DNA of 64,000 nucleotides, from NCBI GenBank assembly GCA_964486335.1, contig CAZAMB010000009.1:124001-188000 (forward strand), written 5' to 3'. Source of the stretch: CAZAMB01 sp964486335. GTDB taxonomy: Bacteria; Planctomycetota; Phycisphaerae; UBA1845. A model generated the notes under the pieces. That model ran no database searches, was not told where the DNA came from, and was given only the letters and a program-made list of their open reading frames with translations. This document shows, piece after piece, positions 36,099 through 44,809 of this stretch (within the stretch, counting starts at the first letter, position 1; every line of letters starts with the position of its first letter). The position numbers and the translations under genes are program-made.

Positions 36099-36953
36099 TC
36101 AAACATTTGTAATCGCGGGCATAAAGATTTCGTCATTTTCGGACTTGGCCGCTTGGAGTCGAGCGCTGTCGGCGATAAGTACGAGGGTCAGAACGGTGAT
36201 TTCCGGCGGGCAATTCAATCGAATCGGGATTGGCAGCGAAGCACCGATTCCGGCGCTGACGTGGAGGTGGGTTTCCGCGACCCGGTGCAAACCGCAGACC
36301 ATGTGCCGCGGGATGGCGTCGTTGGGCCAGAGGCATCCGAACCAGGGAACCCGAATCTGCCCACCATGAGTGTGGCCCGACAGCACCAGCTGGGCCCGGC
36401 CGGGGGGAAGTCGCCATACGGTCGAGGGATAATGGGCCAGGAGAATCGTCGGCAGGGATGAGTCAGTTGCGGACAGGGTTGCGTCCAGATCGCCGCCTCG
36501 CGGAACCGTTTGTTCAATTCCGGCGATGTTGATTTCACCGCCGTTCACTCGCGTTCGCACGGATTCGTTGCGCAGAAAGTTCAACGGCATGTCGGCGGCT
36601 TCCGCGATGCGCGGATGGTCATGGTTGCCGAGGACCGCCCAGATGGGTCCGCGGGCCGCGAGCGGGTCGAAAAACCGCCGGGTCATTTCCACGGCGTGCG
36701 GCCAATGCCGACGGAAGTTTCCGAAGTCGCCGGTGACCAACAGAAGGTCGTAGTCGAGCGAGATGAGCAGACTTTGTGCGTGGTGAACGGTGTCGTTCCA
36801 GCCGCGAAAATGAAGATCGGAAACGTGGGCGATGCGCAGACCATCGAGCTCGCGTGAGACACGGTGGAGCGGAACCTGAAACTCTCGAACAACGACACGT
36901 CCAAAAGGCGTTCTCAGCGGCGAACCTCCATTCAAATCAATCGATCCCCGCAC
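36099..36953 (-). CDS. Metallophosphoesterase (YkuE-like)
   Basis: The product (284 residues from the GTG at 36953) has the metallophosphoesterase motifs in order: SDLHFRG, GDFGNF, GNHDHP, LAHYP and GHTHGGQ. This is a two-metal hydrolase; YkuE-type members act at the membrane on unknown phosphoesters. The N terminus has no clear signal peptide. A perfect GGAGGT lies inside the frame at 36924-36929, and the only start-like codon at proper distance is CTG at 36917, so the true start may be CTG there. TTG (36959) and GTG (36953) are the conventional choices. Confidence 0.85.
   Translation of the reverse strand: MRGSIDLNGGSPLRTPFGRVVVREFQVPLHRVSRELDGLRIAHVSDLHFRGWNDTVHHAQSLLISLDYDLLLVTGDFGNFRRHWPHAVEMTRRFFDPLAARGPIWAVLGNHDHPRIAEAADMPLNFLRNESVRTRVNGGEINIAGIEQTVPRGGDLDATLSATDSSLPTILLAHYPSTVWRLPPGRAQLVLSGHTHGGQIRVPWFGCLWPNDAIPRHMVCGLHRVAETHLHVSAGIGASLPIPIRLNCPPEITVLTLVLIADSARLQAAKSENDEIFMPAITNV
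36924..36929 (-). promoter_or_regulatory. Perfect ribosome binding site inside the metallophosphoesterase frame
   Basis: GGAGGT on the minus strand is followed after 6 bases by an in-frame CTG at 36917-36915. No ATG, GTG or TTG lies at usual spacing. It may mark a rare CTG start. Confidence 0.4.
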
Positions 36954-37004
36954 GATCAACCTATCGGCGATCGCGGAGGTTTCTCTTGGGTAGAAGTCGC
37001 CTTA

Positions 37005-37658
37005 CATTCTGAAGTCGGCCGTCGGCGCAGCGGAGGCGACAATCGACGAAACGTCGATGTCTTCACCCACGATCTCGAAATCGGCTCTTTCGATAATGCG
37101 AACGGCGACGCCGTGACCAACGGCTACACCTCCTACAGCCGGCCGGAAAACAGCATCGCCCGCAAATACGTCAATTCATCGACGGTCTGGCGGCTCAACG
37201 ATCGCACGGCACTCCTAAGCGAGGCGAATTACGACCTCAACGACGGCGAGCTGGACATTCTCAACGTCTCGCTTGCGGTCGAGCGTACGCCTCCATTCAG
37301 CTACCTCATCGGCTATCGTTTCATTGACGAGACCGATTCCAACCTGCTCTGCTTCGACATGAACTATCGCCTGACCGAAAAGCACACCATCGCGTTTCGA
37401 GAGATGTTCGACCTCGATCGCGGGCAGACGGCCGACTTCACCGTCGCTTTGATCCGCAAGCATCCGCGATGGTTCAGCGCGCTCTCGTTCCAGCTCGACG
37501 AAGCCGAGGGCGACTTCGGCGTCTCGCTGAGCATCTGGCCCTTGGGTCTCCGGCAGGCGGCACTAGGGCTCTCGCCGCTTCACCGGCCTTTCATCTACCA
37601 CGCGACTTCAGAACGATTGACGGGCCTGCCTGACGGGATTGACCTGATTGGCAGATAA
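37005..37658 (+). pseudogene. 5'-truncated remnant of an outer-membrane barrel (LptD-like) protein
   Basis: The frame from about 37005 to 37658 encodes a barrel-type stretch with alternating residues: VDVFTHDLEIGSFDNANGD, TSYSRPENSI, LSEANYDLNDGELDILN, FSYLIGYRFIDETDSNL and SLSIWPLGLRQAALG. It resembles the C-terminal part of large planctomycete outer-membrane/LPS-assembly-like proteins. No ATG, GTG or TTG with a ribosome site precedes the conserved part, and the open frame further upstream (to 36864) is antisense to the metallophosphoesterase start and not conserved. It is therefore most likely a gene that lost its first several hundred codons. Confidence 0.6.
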
Positions 37659-37666
37659 CTACAAGG

Positions 37667-38521
37667 CTAGATCGGTATCAGAAAGCTCAAGATCGGAGAT
37701 AGTAACGATAAGGCGATCCATTCTGAGAATCGCCCGAGAACGAGCGCAAGAATCACAATCACAACCGACCATGCACGCCCGGCAAGCAAATAGCGACGAC
37801 AGCACTGCCAAAGAATTACGATCATCACCATGGGAGGAACGACGCCCATTGCATACGAAACCCACATGGCCGAATAACGAGTGAGCGTTGCCACCAACAT
37901 GATGAGTGCAAAAGTGAAGCCGCTAATAGGAATCGTCGGACTGAGCAGTGCAATGAGATTGGAAAACCCGGATGATACTCTTTGGCGGGAAGTTATCAGC
38001 GGAAGTATGGCGGCCAAGCTCAACGCAGCGATTGAACCTGCGAGCACAAAAACGCTTGGGAAGTACCATTCCACCGCAAGGCTATAAAAAAATGTTTGAA
38101 TTGAAGTGTCCAATGCTCGCAAGATCTGGCCCCGCCGCAGGGAAAGAGCCATACAATTGATTGTTTGATTGATCACAAAAACGACAAAGCTAATTGAATA
38201 GGAAGCTGCTACGCAGGCGAGTAGAAACTTCCAGCCCCCCTCAATGCGTCGATCGTATCGAGCACGTGCATTGCTGAAATATCTTCCCGGGTGAACCCAG
38301 GCAAGCCACAGCGTCTTAAGCGTTCGACGAACAATGCCACCATCTTCAATCCGCTCCCAAGGCAAGAGAAATCGTCGCAACGGCGCATCAGCCAGATATT
38401 CGGCATCGAAGGTCCAGCCGCACTCCGGACAGCGCAACTCGCTCAATCCAATCAGCGGATATCGGCACTGGAGGCAGATCGCGGCGTTATCGGAAACGTC
38501 GGCAGGTGTTGACACAGCCAT
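37667..38521 (-). CDS. Membrane protein with N-terminal zinc ribbon
   Basis: The 284-residue product starts at the ATG at 38521 (MAVSTPAD). A zinc ribbon at about residues 16-37 has CLQCRYPLIG and CPECGWTF. Five or six hydrophobic segments follow (WKFLLACVAASYSISFVVFVI, VFVLAGSIAALSLAAILPLI, FTFALIMLVATLT, AMGVVPPMVMIVILW, VVIVILALVLGRF), which looks like a Yip1-type domain. The frame runs 69 codons further upstream without conserved features. The function is unknown. The base composition is slightly less GC-rich than its neighbours. Confidence 0.7.
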   Translation of the reverse strand: MAVSTPADVSDNAAICLQCRYPLIGLSELRCPECGWTFDAEYLADAPLRRFLLPWERIEDGGIVRRTLKTLWLAWVHPGRYFSNARARYDRRIEGGWKFLLACVAASYSISFVVFVINQTINCMALSLRRGQILRALDTSIQTFFYSLAVEWYFPSVFVLAGSIAALSLAAILPLITSRQRVSSGFSNLIALLSPTIPISGFTFALIMLVATLTRYSAMWVSYAMGVVPPMVMIVILWQCCRRYLLAGRAWSVVIVILALVLGRFSEWIALSLLSPILSFLIPI

Positions 38522-38609
38522 TATTTCAACACGGGGTGACGTAATTGTCACACCCGTTCCTGTTAGCCGTACAAACGAAAGGCAGCGATGGTCGAAATAA
38601 GTCGAACGA

Positions 38610-39728
38610 TCAAAGATTCTCGCCGAAGAAAAACGCCGCGCCCATGCGGTCGGCCATCGGCTGGTTGGAGAAGATGAGCGGCAGCAGGAACCGCAAGTCG
38701 GTGTGCGGCGAACGAAGATGATCGGCAATTTCCATTCGCCAAAGCGAGTCGAACGACATGAGTTCGTCCTGCGAATAGGGGCTTTGAAGGGCGCGGTCGA
38801 TCACGTCGGCGGCGATTCGCGCCGACCACATGGCCGGAAAAACTCCCTCGTTGCTCGCCGCCGAGACGAACCCCCCCGCGTCGCCGACAAGCAGCGCGTG
38901 CTTGGCGACATGGGTGTCCATGTCGAGCGCGGCCGCAGCGGGACTCATGATCGGTCGCACTGACGCCGCCTTTGACGACAGATCGACGGGAACGATGCCC
39001 TGATCGGCGGCGATCTTGCAGAGTTTGACTAGCGAGGATACAGCCGCGGTCGTATCGCCGAACCAGTTGACGCACAGCGAGGCCCGCTCGGCATTCACAC
39101 AACAAAAAGCGAAGCTGGCCGCCCCGTCGAGACCGAGAATCACCGCAACGCGCGGCGACGCCACCTTGGTCTTGGTCGGCAACGCGGCCTCGACCGGCGC
39201 GCTACAGATCGGCGTTTCGCTGGTCCGCGCCGTCAGACCAAGCCGCTGAATCAACGGCGATCCGCGCCCGGCCGCCATGACCAGAAGGCGGCTCGACACC
39301 TTTTTGTCACCGACCAGTTGAATGGCGACCTGCGATTCCAACAGGCGGAGATCCCCTGCCTCATGGGGCTGCATGAGCGTCGCACCGGCGGCGACCGCGG
39401 CGTCGGTCAGAGCATTGTCAAACGCGGAACGATCGACGAGATAACCTACCGGCCCCTCGAACTTGGGCTTGGCACTCTTTGTCAGGTCGGCATTGAACAG
39501 GGTCACGTCGGTAAAGGTCGCATCCTTGAGGGACTTGAACTTCACGCCCCACTCGTCGAGCAACTCGGCCGCCCGCACATTCAGCCAGCCGCTGCAAGGC
39601 ACGGTTCGCGGGAGCTTCTGGCGTTCGATCAGGACGACCGAGTGTCCCTTGCGGGCGAGCAGCAGCGCGGCCGAAGCGCCTGCAGGCCCCGCCCCCAGTA
39701 CCGCCACATCGAATAGCTCGTTCGTCAC
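38610..39728 (-). CDS. FAD-dependent oxidoreductase, geranylgeranyl-reductase type
   Basis: The 372-residue product has the N-terminal dinucleotide motif GAGPAGASAALLLA, a second basic segment VVLIERQKLPR and the C-terminal GDAGGF motif typical of geranylgeranyl-reductase-like and p-hydroxybenzoate-hydroxylase-fold enzymes. CSGWLN near residue 46 matches the C.G motif of this group. It probably reduces isoprenoid or other hydrophobic chains. The start is GTG at 39728, overlapping the stop of an upstream 57-residue frame (GTGA), which implies coupling; a TTG at 39731 is possible. Confidence 0.8.
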   Translation of the reverse strand: MTNELFDVAVLGAGPAGASAALLLARKGHSVVLIERQKLPRTVPCSGWLNVRAAELLDEWGVKFKSLKDATFTDVTLFNADLTKSAKPKFEGPVGYLVDRSAFDNALTDAAVAAGATLMQPHEAGDLRLLESQVAIQLVGDKKVSSRLLVMAAGRGSPLIQRLGLTARTSETPICSAPVEAALPTKTKVASPRVAVILGLDGAASFAFCCVNAERASLCVNWFGDTTAAVSSLVKLCKIAADQGIVPVDLSSKAASVRPIMSPAAAALDMDTHVAKHALLVGDAGGFVSAASNEGVFPAMWSARIAADVIDRALQSPYSQDELMSFDSLWRMEIADHLRSPHTDLRFLLPLIFSNQPMADRMGAAFFFGENL

Positions 39729-39898
39729 CAATCACCGCCGAAAAAAAAGACATCCGTGACCAAGGCCATGCTACCCTTGATCGAATCGATACAGTACAAC
39801 ACGATGTGTTCAGCGCCGCAAGCGGCGGAGAACAGGAGCCGACCGTCACCCTCGACCGTTCGGACGTAAGGACCATCACCGTTGGCATCAATTTCCAT
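39725..39898 (-). CDS. Possible 57-residue protein coupled to the flavoprotein
   Basis: A minus-strand frame from the ATG at 39898 to a TGA at 39725-39727 encodes a 57-residue protein beginning MEIDANGDGPYVRTVEG and ending FFFGGDW. Its stop overlaps the flavoprotein GTG start. The composition is protein-like, with one hydrophobic segment (EHIVLYCIDSI) and a Cys. There is no clear ribosome site, and its first 17 bases overlap the start of the ABC ATPase on the opposite strand, so one of the two starts may be wrong. Confidence 0.35.
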   Translation of the reverse strand: MEIDANGDGPYVRTVEGDGRLLFSAACGAEHIVLYCIDSIKGSMALVTDVFFFGGDW

Positions 39899-40994
39899 CG
39901 AACATTTGACGCACGCCTACCGCACAAGAAAGGCCGTTGTGCACACACTTCGTGAGTTCTCTATCGATATCGCCGATCGCGAACTGGTTGTACTTGTCGG
40001 TCCGTCGGGATGCGGAAAGACGACCGCGCTGCGTTTGATCGCCGGGCTCGAGGAACCGTCGAGCGGGACGATTCGCATCGATGGAAAGGTGGTGAATCGC
40101 GCGGCGCCCAAGGACCGCGACGTGGCCATGGTCTTTCAAAATTACGCGTTGTATCCGCACATGACGGTGTTCAACAACATGGCCTTCGGGTTAAAGATGC
40201 GCGGCACGCCGAAAGGTGAAATCAAGGCCAAAGTCGGCGCGGCGGCCGAACGGCTGGGATTGGTGCGCCTGCTGGATCGCAAGCCGTCGCAACTGTCGGG
40301 CGGCGAGAAACAACGCGTCGCGGTCGGCCGCGCGATCGTCCGCAATCCGAAGGTTTTCTTGTTTGACGAACCGCTCTCCAATCTCGACGCGTCGTTTCGC
40401 GGCGGGCTCCGGACGGAAATTCGCGCGCTCCAGCGAGAACTTCAAACGACGATGATCTACGTCACGCACGATCAGGAGGAGGCAATGACGCTCGGTGATC
40501 GACTGGCCGTGATGAAGGATGGCCTGCTGCACCAGTTCGGTTCGCCGTTCGACGTCTACAACCGTCCGGCCGACCGCTTCGTGGCCGGGTTCATTGGTTC
40601 GCCGTCGATGAATTTTTTCCCGGGGCGAATCGAATCACAATCAGGATCGGCGTCGTTCGTCGGCGACATCGGACGATTGCTTCTTCCGGAAGCGGCGAAC
40701 AGCCTGACGAATCTCGCGGGTCAGGATGTCATTCTCGGGGTTCGTCCGCAGGATATTCGTTTGGACGACAAAGAAACTGACGGACGCTCAAAAAGTGTGG
40801 CCGGGGTGGTTCGCGTCGTGGAACCGCTTGGAGATCGAATCAATGTGCATGTTTCGTGCGGCGAGCGATCGGTGGTGATCGTTCGTGCGTCCTCCGATCG
40901 CACGTTTTCCGTCGGAGGCCGGGTTCGGCTGGGAATTGATCTTCAGGCTGCCCATTTCTTCGCCGACGATGATTTCGGTCGTCGGCTACAATAA
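39882..40994 (+). CDS. Sugar-type ABC transporter ATP-binding protein (MalK/UgpC-like)
   Basis: The 370-residue product has Walker A GPSGCGKTT at residues 40-48, the Q-loop FQNYALYPHM, the signature LSGGEKQRVAVGRA, Walker B FLFDEPLSNLD and the switch His in THDQEEA. A C-terminal TOBE/MOP-like domain follows (VRPQDIRL). This is the MalK/UgpC type that powers solute uptake. The start is TTG at 39882. No permease or binding-protein gene is adjacent; a binding protein is at 60156, so it may serve several transporters, as UgpC-like ATPases can. Confidence 0.9.
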   Translation: MASISIEHLTHAYRTRKAVVHTLREFSIDIADRELVVLVGPSGCGKTTALRLIAGLEEPSSGTIRIDGKVVNRAAPKDRDVAMVFQNYALYPHMTVFNNMAFGLKMRGTPKGEIKAKVGAAAERLGLVRLLDRKPSQLSGGEKQRVAVGRAIVRNPKVFLFDEPLSNLDASFRGGLRTEIRALQRELQTTMIYVTHDQEEAMTLGDRLAVMKDGLLHQFGSPFDVYNRPADRFVAGFIGSPSMNFFPGRIESQSGSASFVGDIGRLLLPEAANSLTNLAGQDVILGVRPQDIRLDDKETDGRSKSVAGVVRVVEPLGDRINVHVSCGERSVVIVRASSDRTFSVGGRVRLGIDLQAAHFFADDDFGRRLQ

Positions 40995-41135
40995 AACCTG
41001 AATGGAACCGTGGTTCGTTCCTCGCTTGACGGCGACTGAAACAACGGATAAGAATACCCGCCCTGCAACTTTGGCGGTGGTGATCGGATTGTCCGATGCA
41101 TCGCGGATTGCTAACGGCGGTTGTCGCCGTTTCCA

Positions 41136-41209
41136 GGGGCCGTAGCTCAATTGGTTAGAGTACCGGCTTGTCACGCCGGTGGTTGCGGGTTCGAATCCCG
41201 TCGGCCTCG
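41136..41209 (+). tRNA. tRNA-Asp (anticodon GUC)
   Basis: The 74-base sequence folds canonically. The acceptor stem is GGGGCCG with CGGCCTC (one G-T pair) and the discriminator base is G. The anticodon stem is CCGGC/GCCGG with loop TTGTCAC (anticodon GTC), and the T-arm is GCGGG-TTCGAAT-CCCGT. CCA is not encoded. Confidence 0.97.
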
Positions 41210-41313
41210 TTGAAATTTCCCGACCGATAACTCCTATTCTCCGGCATGGTTTCGAACCGATTCTCGACTGGAACCATGCAGCCAGCGGCACCCTTTCGGA
41301 TATAACATGATCG

Positions 41314-42417
41314 ATGACGACTTCCCCCGGCACTCCGGAATCAGATTCATGCGATTTGCTGCGATTCTTGCATGACGCCGCGGACCGCGGTGCTTCTGAC
41401 ATCCACCTGATTGCCGGGTACCCGCCGACTTTTCGGATTCACGGTCGATTGGTCCCGTTCGGCGACACACCGCTCACGCCGGAGGAAGCGGAGCGAATGG
41501 CGATGGCCCTGCTGCCCCAGGCGGTCGCGGCGCGGCTGGCGAGCGAACTGAACGTCGATTGCTCCGTCGAGGTGGATCACAAAGGGCAGGCCGCGCGATT
41601 CCGTGCCAACGTCTTCAAGGCCCACGGTCACTGGTGCGTCTGCCTGCGGCATGTTCCCAACGAGATTCCGTCTTTCGAATGGATGGGGTTTCCGGAGGCG
41701 CTCGCGGAGCGACTGATTTCGCACACTAACGGCATGGTCATCATCACCGGCGTCACCGGATCGGGAAAATCGACGACATTGGCCGCACTCATCAACATGA
41801 TGAACACGCGCGGCGGACTGAGGATCATCACGGTCGAGGAACCGATCGAATATGTGCATCGGCGGATCAGCTCGACGATTGTGACCCAGCGTGAGGTTGG
41901 CCGCGACGTGCAGTCGTTTCATGACGGACTGAAGTACGGTTTGCGACAGGACCCCAACGTGATACTGGTGGGAGAAATCCGCGACCGCGAAACCGCCGCG
42001 ATGGCCCTCAGCGCCGCCGAAACCGGACACCTCATTCTGACGACGTTGCACACCCGCGACGCCAAGGGCGCGGTCACGCGGTTCGTCGATTTCTTCCCAC
42101 CGGAAGCCCAGGATGATATTCGGTCGCAGCTTGCCCTGAGTTTGCGATCAGTGGTCAGCCAGCACCTGATCCCACACGCGAAGCTTGATCGTCGGCGTGC
42201 TCTCGCGCTGGAGGTATTGCATGTGAATCAGCCGGTGCGGGCGGCGATCCGGTTTGGGAAAGTCGATTCAATCGAGTCGGCCATCCAGACCGGCAAGCGC
42301 GACGCGATGATCTCACTGGATGAGGACCTGGGTCGGCTCGTATCCCTCGGGGCGATCACAATGGAAACCGCTCGTCGCCATGCCAAGGACGCAGACCATG
42401 TCGGAACGTCCCGCTGA
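41314..42417 (+). CDS. pilT: Type IV pilus retraction ATPase PilT
   Basis: PilT is the hexameric ATPase that retracts type IV pili for twitching. The 367-residue product has Walker A GVTGSGKST at residues 146-154, the Asp box (RIITVEEPIEYVH), Walker B VILVGEIRDRET and the His box TGHLILTTLHT. The C-terminal AIR motif is AIRFGKVD rather than the usual AIRNLIRE. No other pilus gene is adjacent. PilT and PilU are hard to separate; the PilT call is by overall similarity and standard length. Confidence 0.87.
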   Translation: MTTSPGTPESDSCDLLRFLHDAADRGASDIHLIAGYPPTFRIHGRLVPFGDTPLTPEEAERMAMALLPQAVAARLASELNVDCSVEVDHKGQAARFRANVFKAHGHWCVCLRHVPNEIPSFEWMGFPEALAERLISHTNGMVIITGVTGSGKSTTLAALINMMNTRGGLRIITVEEPIEYVHRRISSTIVTQREVGRDVQSFHDGLKYGLRQDPNVILVGEIRDRETAAMALSAAETGHLILTTLHTRDAKGAVTRFVDFFPPEAQDDIRSQLALSLRSVVSQHLIPHAKLDRRRALALEVLHVNQPVRAAIRFGKVDSIESAIQTGKRDAMISLDEDLGRLVSLGAITMETARRHAKDADHVGTSR

Positions 42418-42420
42418 GCG

Positions 42421-43518
42421 TCACTTTGTTCGCCGATCGGCTGCGAACACCCGGCTTCCCATGGCGCGATCCATAGTGGTGGAGGCATCAACGGGAATCG
42501 TCTCAATCAGCTGCTGGACGATGGAATCGCTGGTGACGCCGTCGGCCTCCGCGTTGAAATTGGTCAGAATGCGATGTCGAAGAACGGGCAACGCCACGGC
42601 GCGGATGTCGTCGGTGGAGACATAGTATCGGCCCTTGAGGATGGCCCGCCCCTTTCCCGCCAGGACGAGGAATTGCGAAGCGCGCGGACCGGCGCCCCAA
42701 CTGATGTAATCCTTGACGAACTTGGGCACGCCGCCCTGATCCACGCGGGTCGAGCGAACAAGCTGCATGGCGTAGCGCATCACGTGATCGGCGCAGGGAA
42801 GCCGCCGGACGATCTCCTGAAGGTCCATGACCTCACGTGCGTTGAGCGTCCGATCGGTCGGCGTCTCCGCCGCGGTGGTCGTCATCTTGATAATCTGAAA
42901 CTCTTCGTCTTCCGACGGGTAACCAACCTGAACCTTGAACATGAAACGGTCAAGCTGCGCTTCGGGCAGCGGATAAGTTCCTTCCTGCTCGATGGGATTC
43001 TGGGTTGCGAAAACGAAGAACGGACGAGGTAGTTTGTGGGGGAACCCGGCCGCCGTCACCTGATTCTCCTGCATTGCCTCCAGGAGTGCCGCCTGCGTCT
43101 TTGGCGGTGTGCGGTTGATTTCGTCGGCCAGCACGACGTTGGCGAACACCGGCCCCTTGACGAACCGCAGCGACCGCGTGCCCGACCCGCGGTCCTCCTC
43201 GATGACTTCCGTGCCGGTGATGTCCGACGGCATCAGGTCCGGCGTGAATTGGATGCGCGAAAAACTCAACGAAAGCTGTCGCGCCAAGGTGCTGATCAAC
43301 AACGTTTTGGCGAGGCCGGGAACGCCTTCCAAAATGCAATGGCCGTTGCAGAACATGGCCGTCAAGAGTTGCTCGATGACGGCTTCCTGCCCGACGATCG
43401 TGCGGGCGATCTGGCTTCTCAGCCGATCGTATGACGCGACCAGTTTTTCAACAACGGCCACGTCGTCCGCTTCGCCGCGCACTGCCTGTTCATTCGACAT
43501 CGGTTCATCTGACATCAT
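42421..43518 (-). CDS. MoxR-family AAA+ ATPase
   Basis: MoxR ATPases act as chaperones for metal-cofactor or von Willebrand-domain partners. The 365-residue product has Walker A GVPGLAKT, Walker B VLADEINRTPPKTQAALLEAM, sensor 1 FVFATQNPIEQEGTYPLPEAQLDRFMF and the family's C-terminal lid with VLAGKGRAILKGRYYVSTDDI. Canonical MoxR loci continue with DUF58 and vWA genes; here the next gene in the direction of transcription is pilT on the other strand, so the locus is incomplete or separate. The gene is 48 bases downstream of the LOG gene. Confidence 0.9.
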   Translation of the reverse strand: MMSDEPMSNEQAVRGEADDVAVVEKLVASYDRLRSQIARTIVGQEAVIEQLLTAMFCNGHCILEGVPGLAKTLLISTLARQLSLSFSRIQFTPDLMPSDITGTEVIEEDRGSGTRSLRFVKGPVFANVVLADEINRTPPKTQAALLEAMQENQVTAAGFPHKLPRPFFVFATQNPIEQEGTYPLPEAQLDRFMFKVQVGYPSEDEEFQIIKMTTTAAETPTDRTLNAREVMDLQEIVRRLPCADHVMRYAMQLVRSTRVDQGGVPKFVKDYISWGAGPRASQFLVLAGKGRAILKGRYYVSTDDIRAVALPVLRHRILTNFNAEADGVTSDSIVQQLIETIPVDASTTMDRAMGSRVFAADRRTK

Positions 43519-43566
43519 TGGGATCCGCGCTATTCGCCGCCAAACGGATGACTCACAAACTCTGAT

Positions 43567-44613
43567 TCAGGGAACGTCATTGATGTAATTGATGAGCGCC
43601 CGCAGTCGTCCCGTGCTCCGCCGATCGAACGCCATCACCAGCCTCACCTTGTCGGGGCACGCGCCCGATTCGCCATCGAGCGGCTGATCCGTCTGCTCGA
43701 TGCATCCCTTGGTGAGGATATCGGCGAATCGTCCGTTTAACTCCGACACGGCCTGCGGCGAAAGCGGAGAATTCATCCGGATGACCAGTTGGTCCCATAC
43801 ATACCGCATGGAATGATAGCGCTTATAAAAGCGAAGAATCTCGGCCACCGCTTGTTCCGCCCGATCCGTGACAAAAAACAAGTCCATGTCGGCCGGGTCA
43901 ATCATATGGTTGCCCAACAGCTCGGCTTTGACGTAGGTACGCCAATGTTGCCAGTACGTTCCGCCGGGCTCGTCGCAAAGGACGATTGGAATCGGGGCGG
44001 TTTTGGCTGTCTGGACCAGAGTCAACGCTTCGAAGCCTTCATCCTGGGTTCCAAATCCCCCGGGAAACAGGACGATCGCTTCGGCCTCTTTCACGAACAT
44101 CAATTTCCGCGTGAAAAAGTATTTGAAATTAATCAGCTTCGGGTCGTCGGCAATCACATCGTTGGTTTCCTGCTCGAAGGGCAAACTGATGGAGACGCCG
44201 AAACTGGCTTCGCGGGTCGCTCCGTGGTGCCCTGCACGCATGATTCCCCCGCCCGCGCCGGTGATAACCATCCATCCGGCCCGGCCGATCAGCTCGGCGA
44301 ATTTCCTGGCCTCCATGTATTGTGGGTGATTTTCATTGGTGCGCGCGGAACCGAAGATGCTGACTTTCGGAATATTCTCGTAAGGAGTAAAGACCTTAAA
44401 CGCGTATCGAAGTTCCTTAAGTGCCGTATTCAAAATCTTCAGGTCGCCGCGATCGACCTCATCCACACTGAGCCGACAAATCGTCACCAGCATTTCGCGA
44501 AGCAGGTCTTCGTTCTCGCACGGAGCGTATTCGCGAACGAACTGCTCAATGGCCTCACCGCGCCGACGGCGCCGTTCATCAGTCGGCTCATGCTCTTTTT
44601 GAAAGTCGTTCAT
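43567..44613 (-). CDS. LOG-family nucleotide phosphoribohydrolase-like protein
   Basis: The 348-residue product has the LOG-family Rossmann core. SIFGSARTNENHP is at about residue 90, TGAGGGIMRAGHHGA is the phosphate-binding loop, and PGGFGTQDEGFEALT matches the catalytic PGGxGTxxE motif. These enzymes hydrolyse nucleoside monophosphates to base and ribose 5-phosphate (cytokinin-activating in plants). It is longer than simple LOGs (about 190 residues) by an N-terminal helical part (residues 1-85) and a C-terminal extension of unknown role. It lies upstream of moxR on the same strand. Confidence 0.85.
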   Translation of the reverse strand: MNDFQKEHEPTDERRRRRGEAIEQFVREYAPCENEDLLREMLVTICRLSVDEVDRGDLKILNTALKELRYAFKVFTPYENIPKVSIFGSARTNENHPQYMEARKFAELIGRAGWMVITGAGGGIMRAGHHGATREASFGVSISLPFEQETNDVIADDPKLINFKYFFTRKLMFVKEAEAIVLFPGGFGTQDEGFEALTLVQTAKTAPIPIVLCDEPGGTYWQHWRTYVKAELLGNHMIDPADMDLFFVTDRAEQAVAEILRFYKRYHSMRYVWDQLVIRMNSPLSPQAVSELNGRFADILTKGCIEQTDQPLDGESGACPDKVRLVMAFDRRSTGRLRALINYINDVP

Positions 44614-44809
44614 TTTAAGAGTTAACGTTCCCGGATTCGCATCTTTGCATTTGTAAGCCGGTCTTTCACCCGACAGAATCCAATTCGCTAAGGCTCCTCG
44701 CTGATTCTTCGCGTTGCTGAATCATAACCGCACAGGAGACTATCGGACGAAGTGATCGCCGATGTGGAGTAACAGCGCAAAGGGTCCCCCGGCGGGCTGT
44801 TCAAGGCCA

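Noticed and set aside
36864..37004. Upstream extension of the barrel-protein remnant as a genuine N terminus
   Set aside because: It is antisense to the start of the metallophosphoesterase, lacks a ribosome site and has no barrel-like or signal-peptide sequence.
41136..41209. tRNA-Asp as the attachment site of an integrated element
   Set aside because: No integrase, no repeated tRNA 3' end and no composition change is seen on either side.
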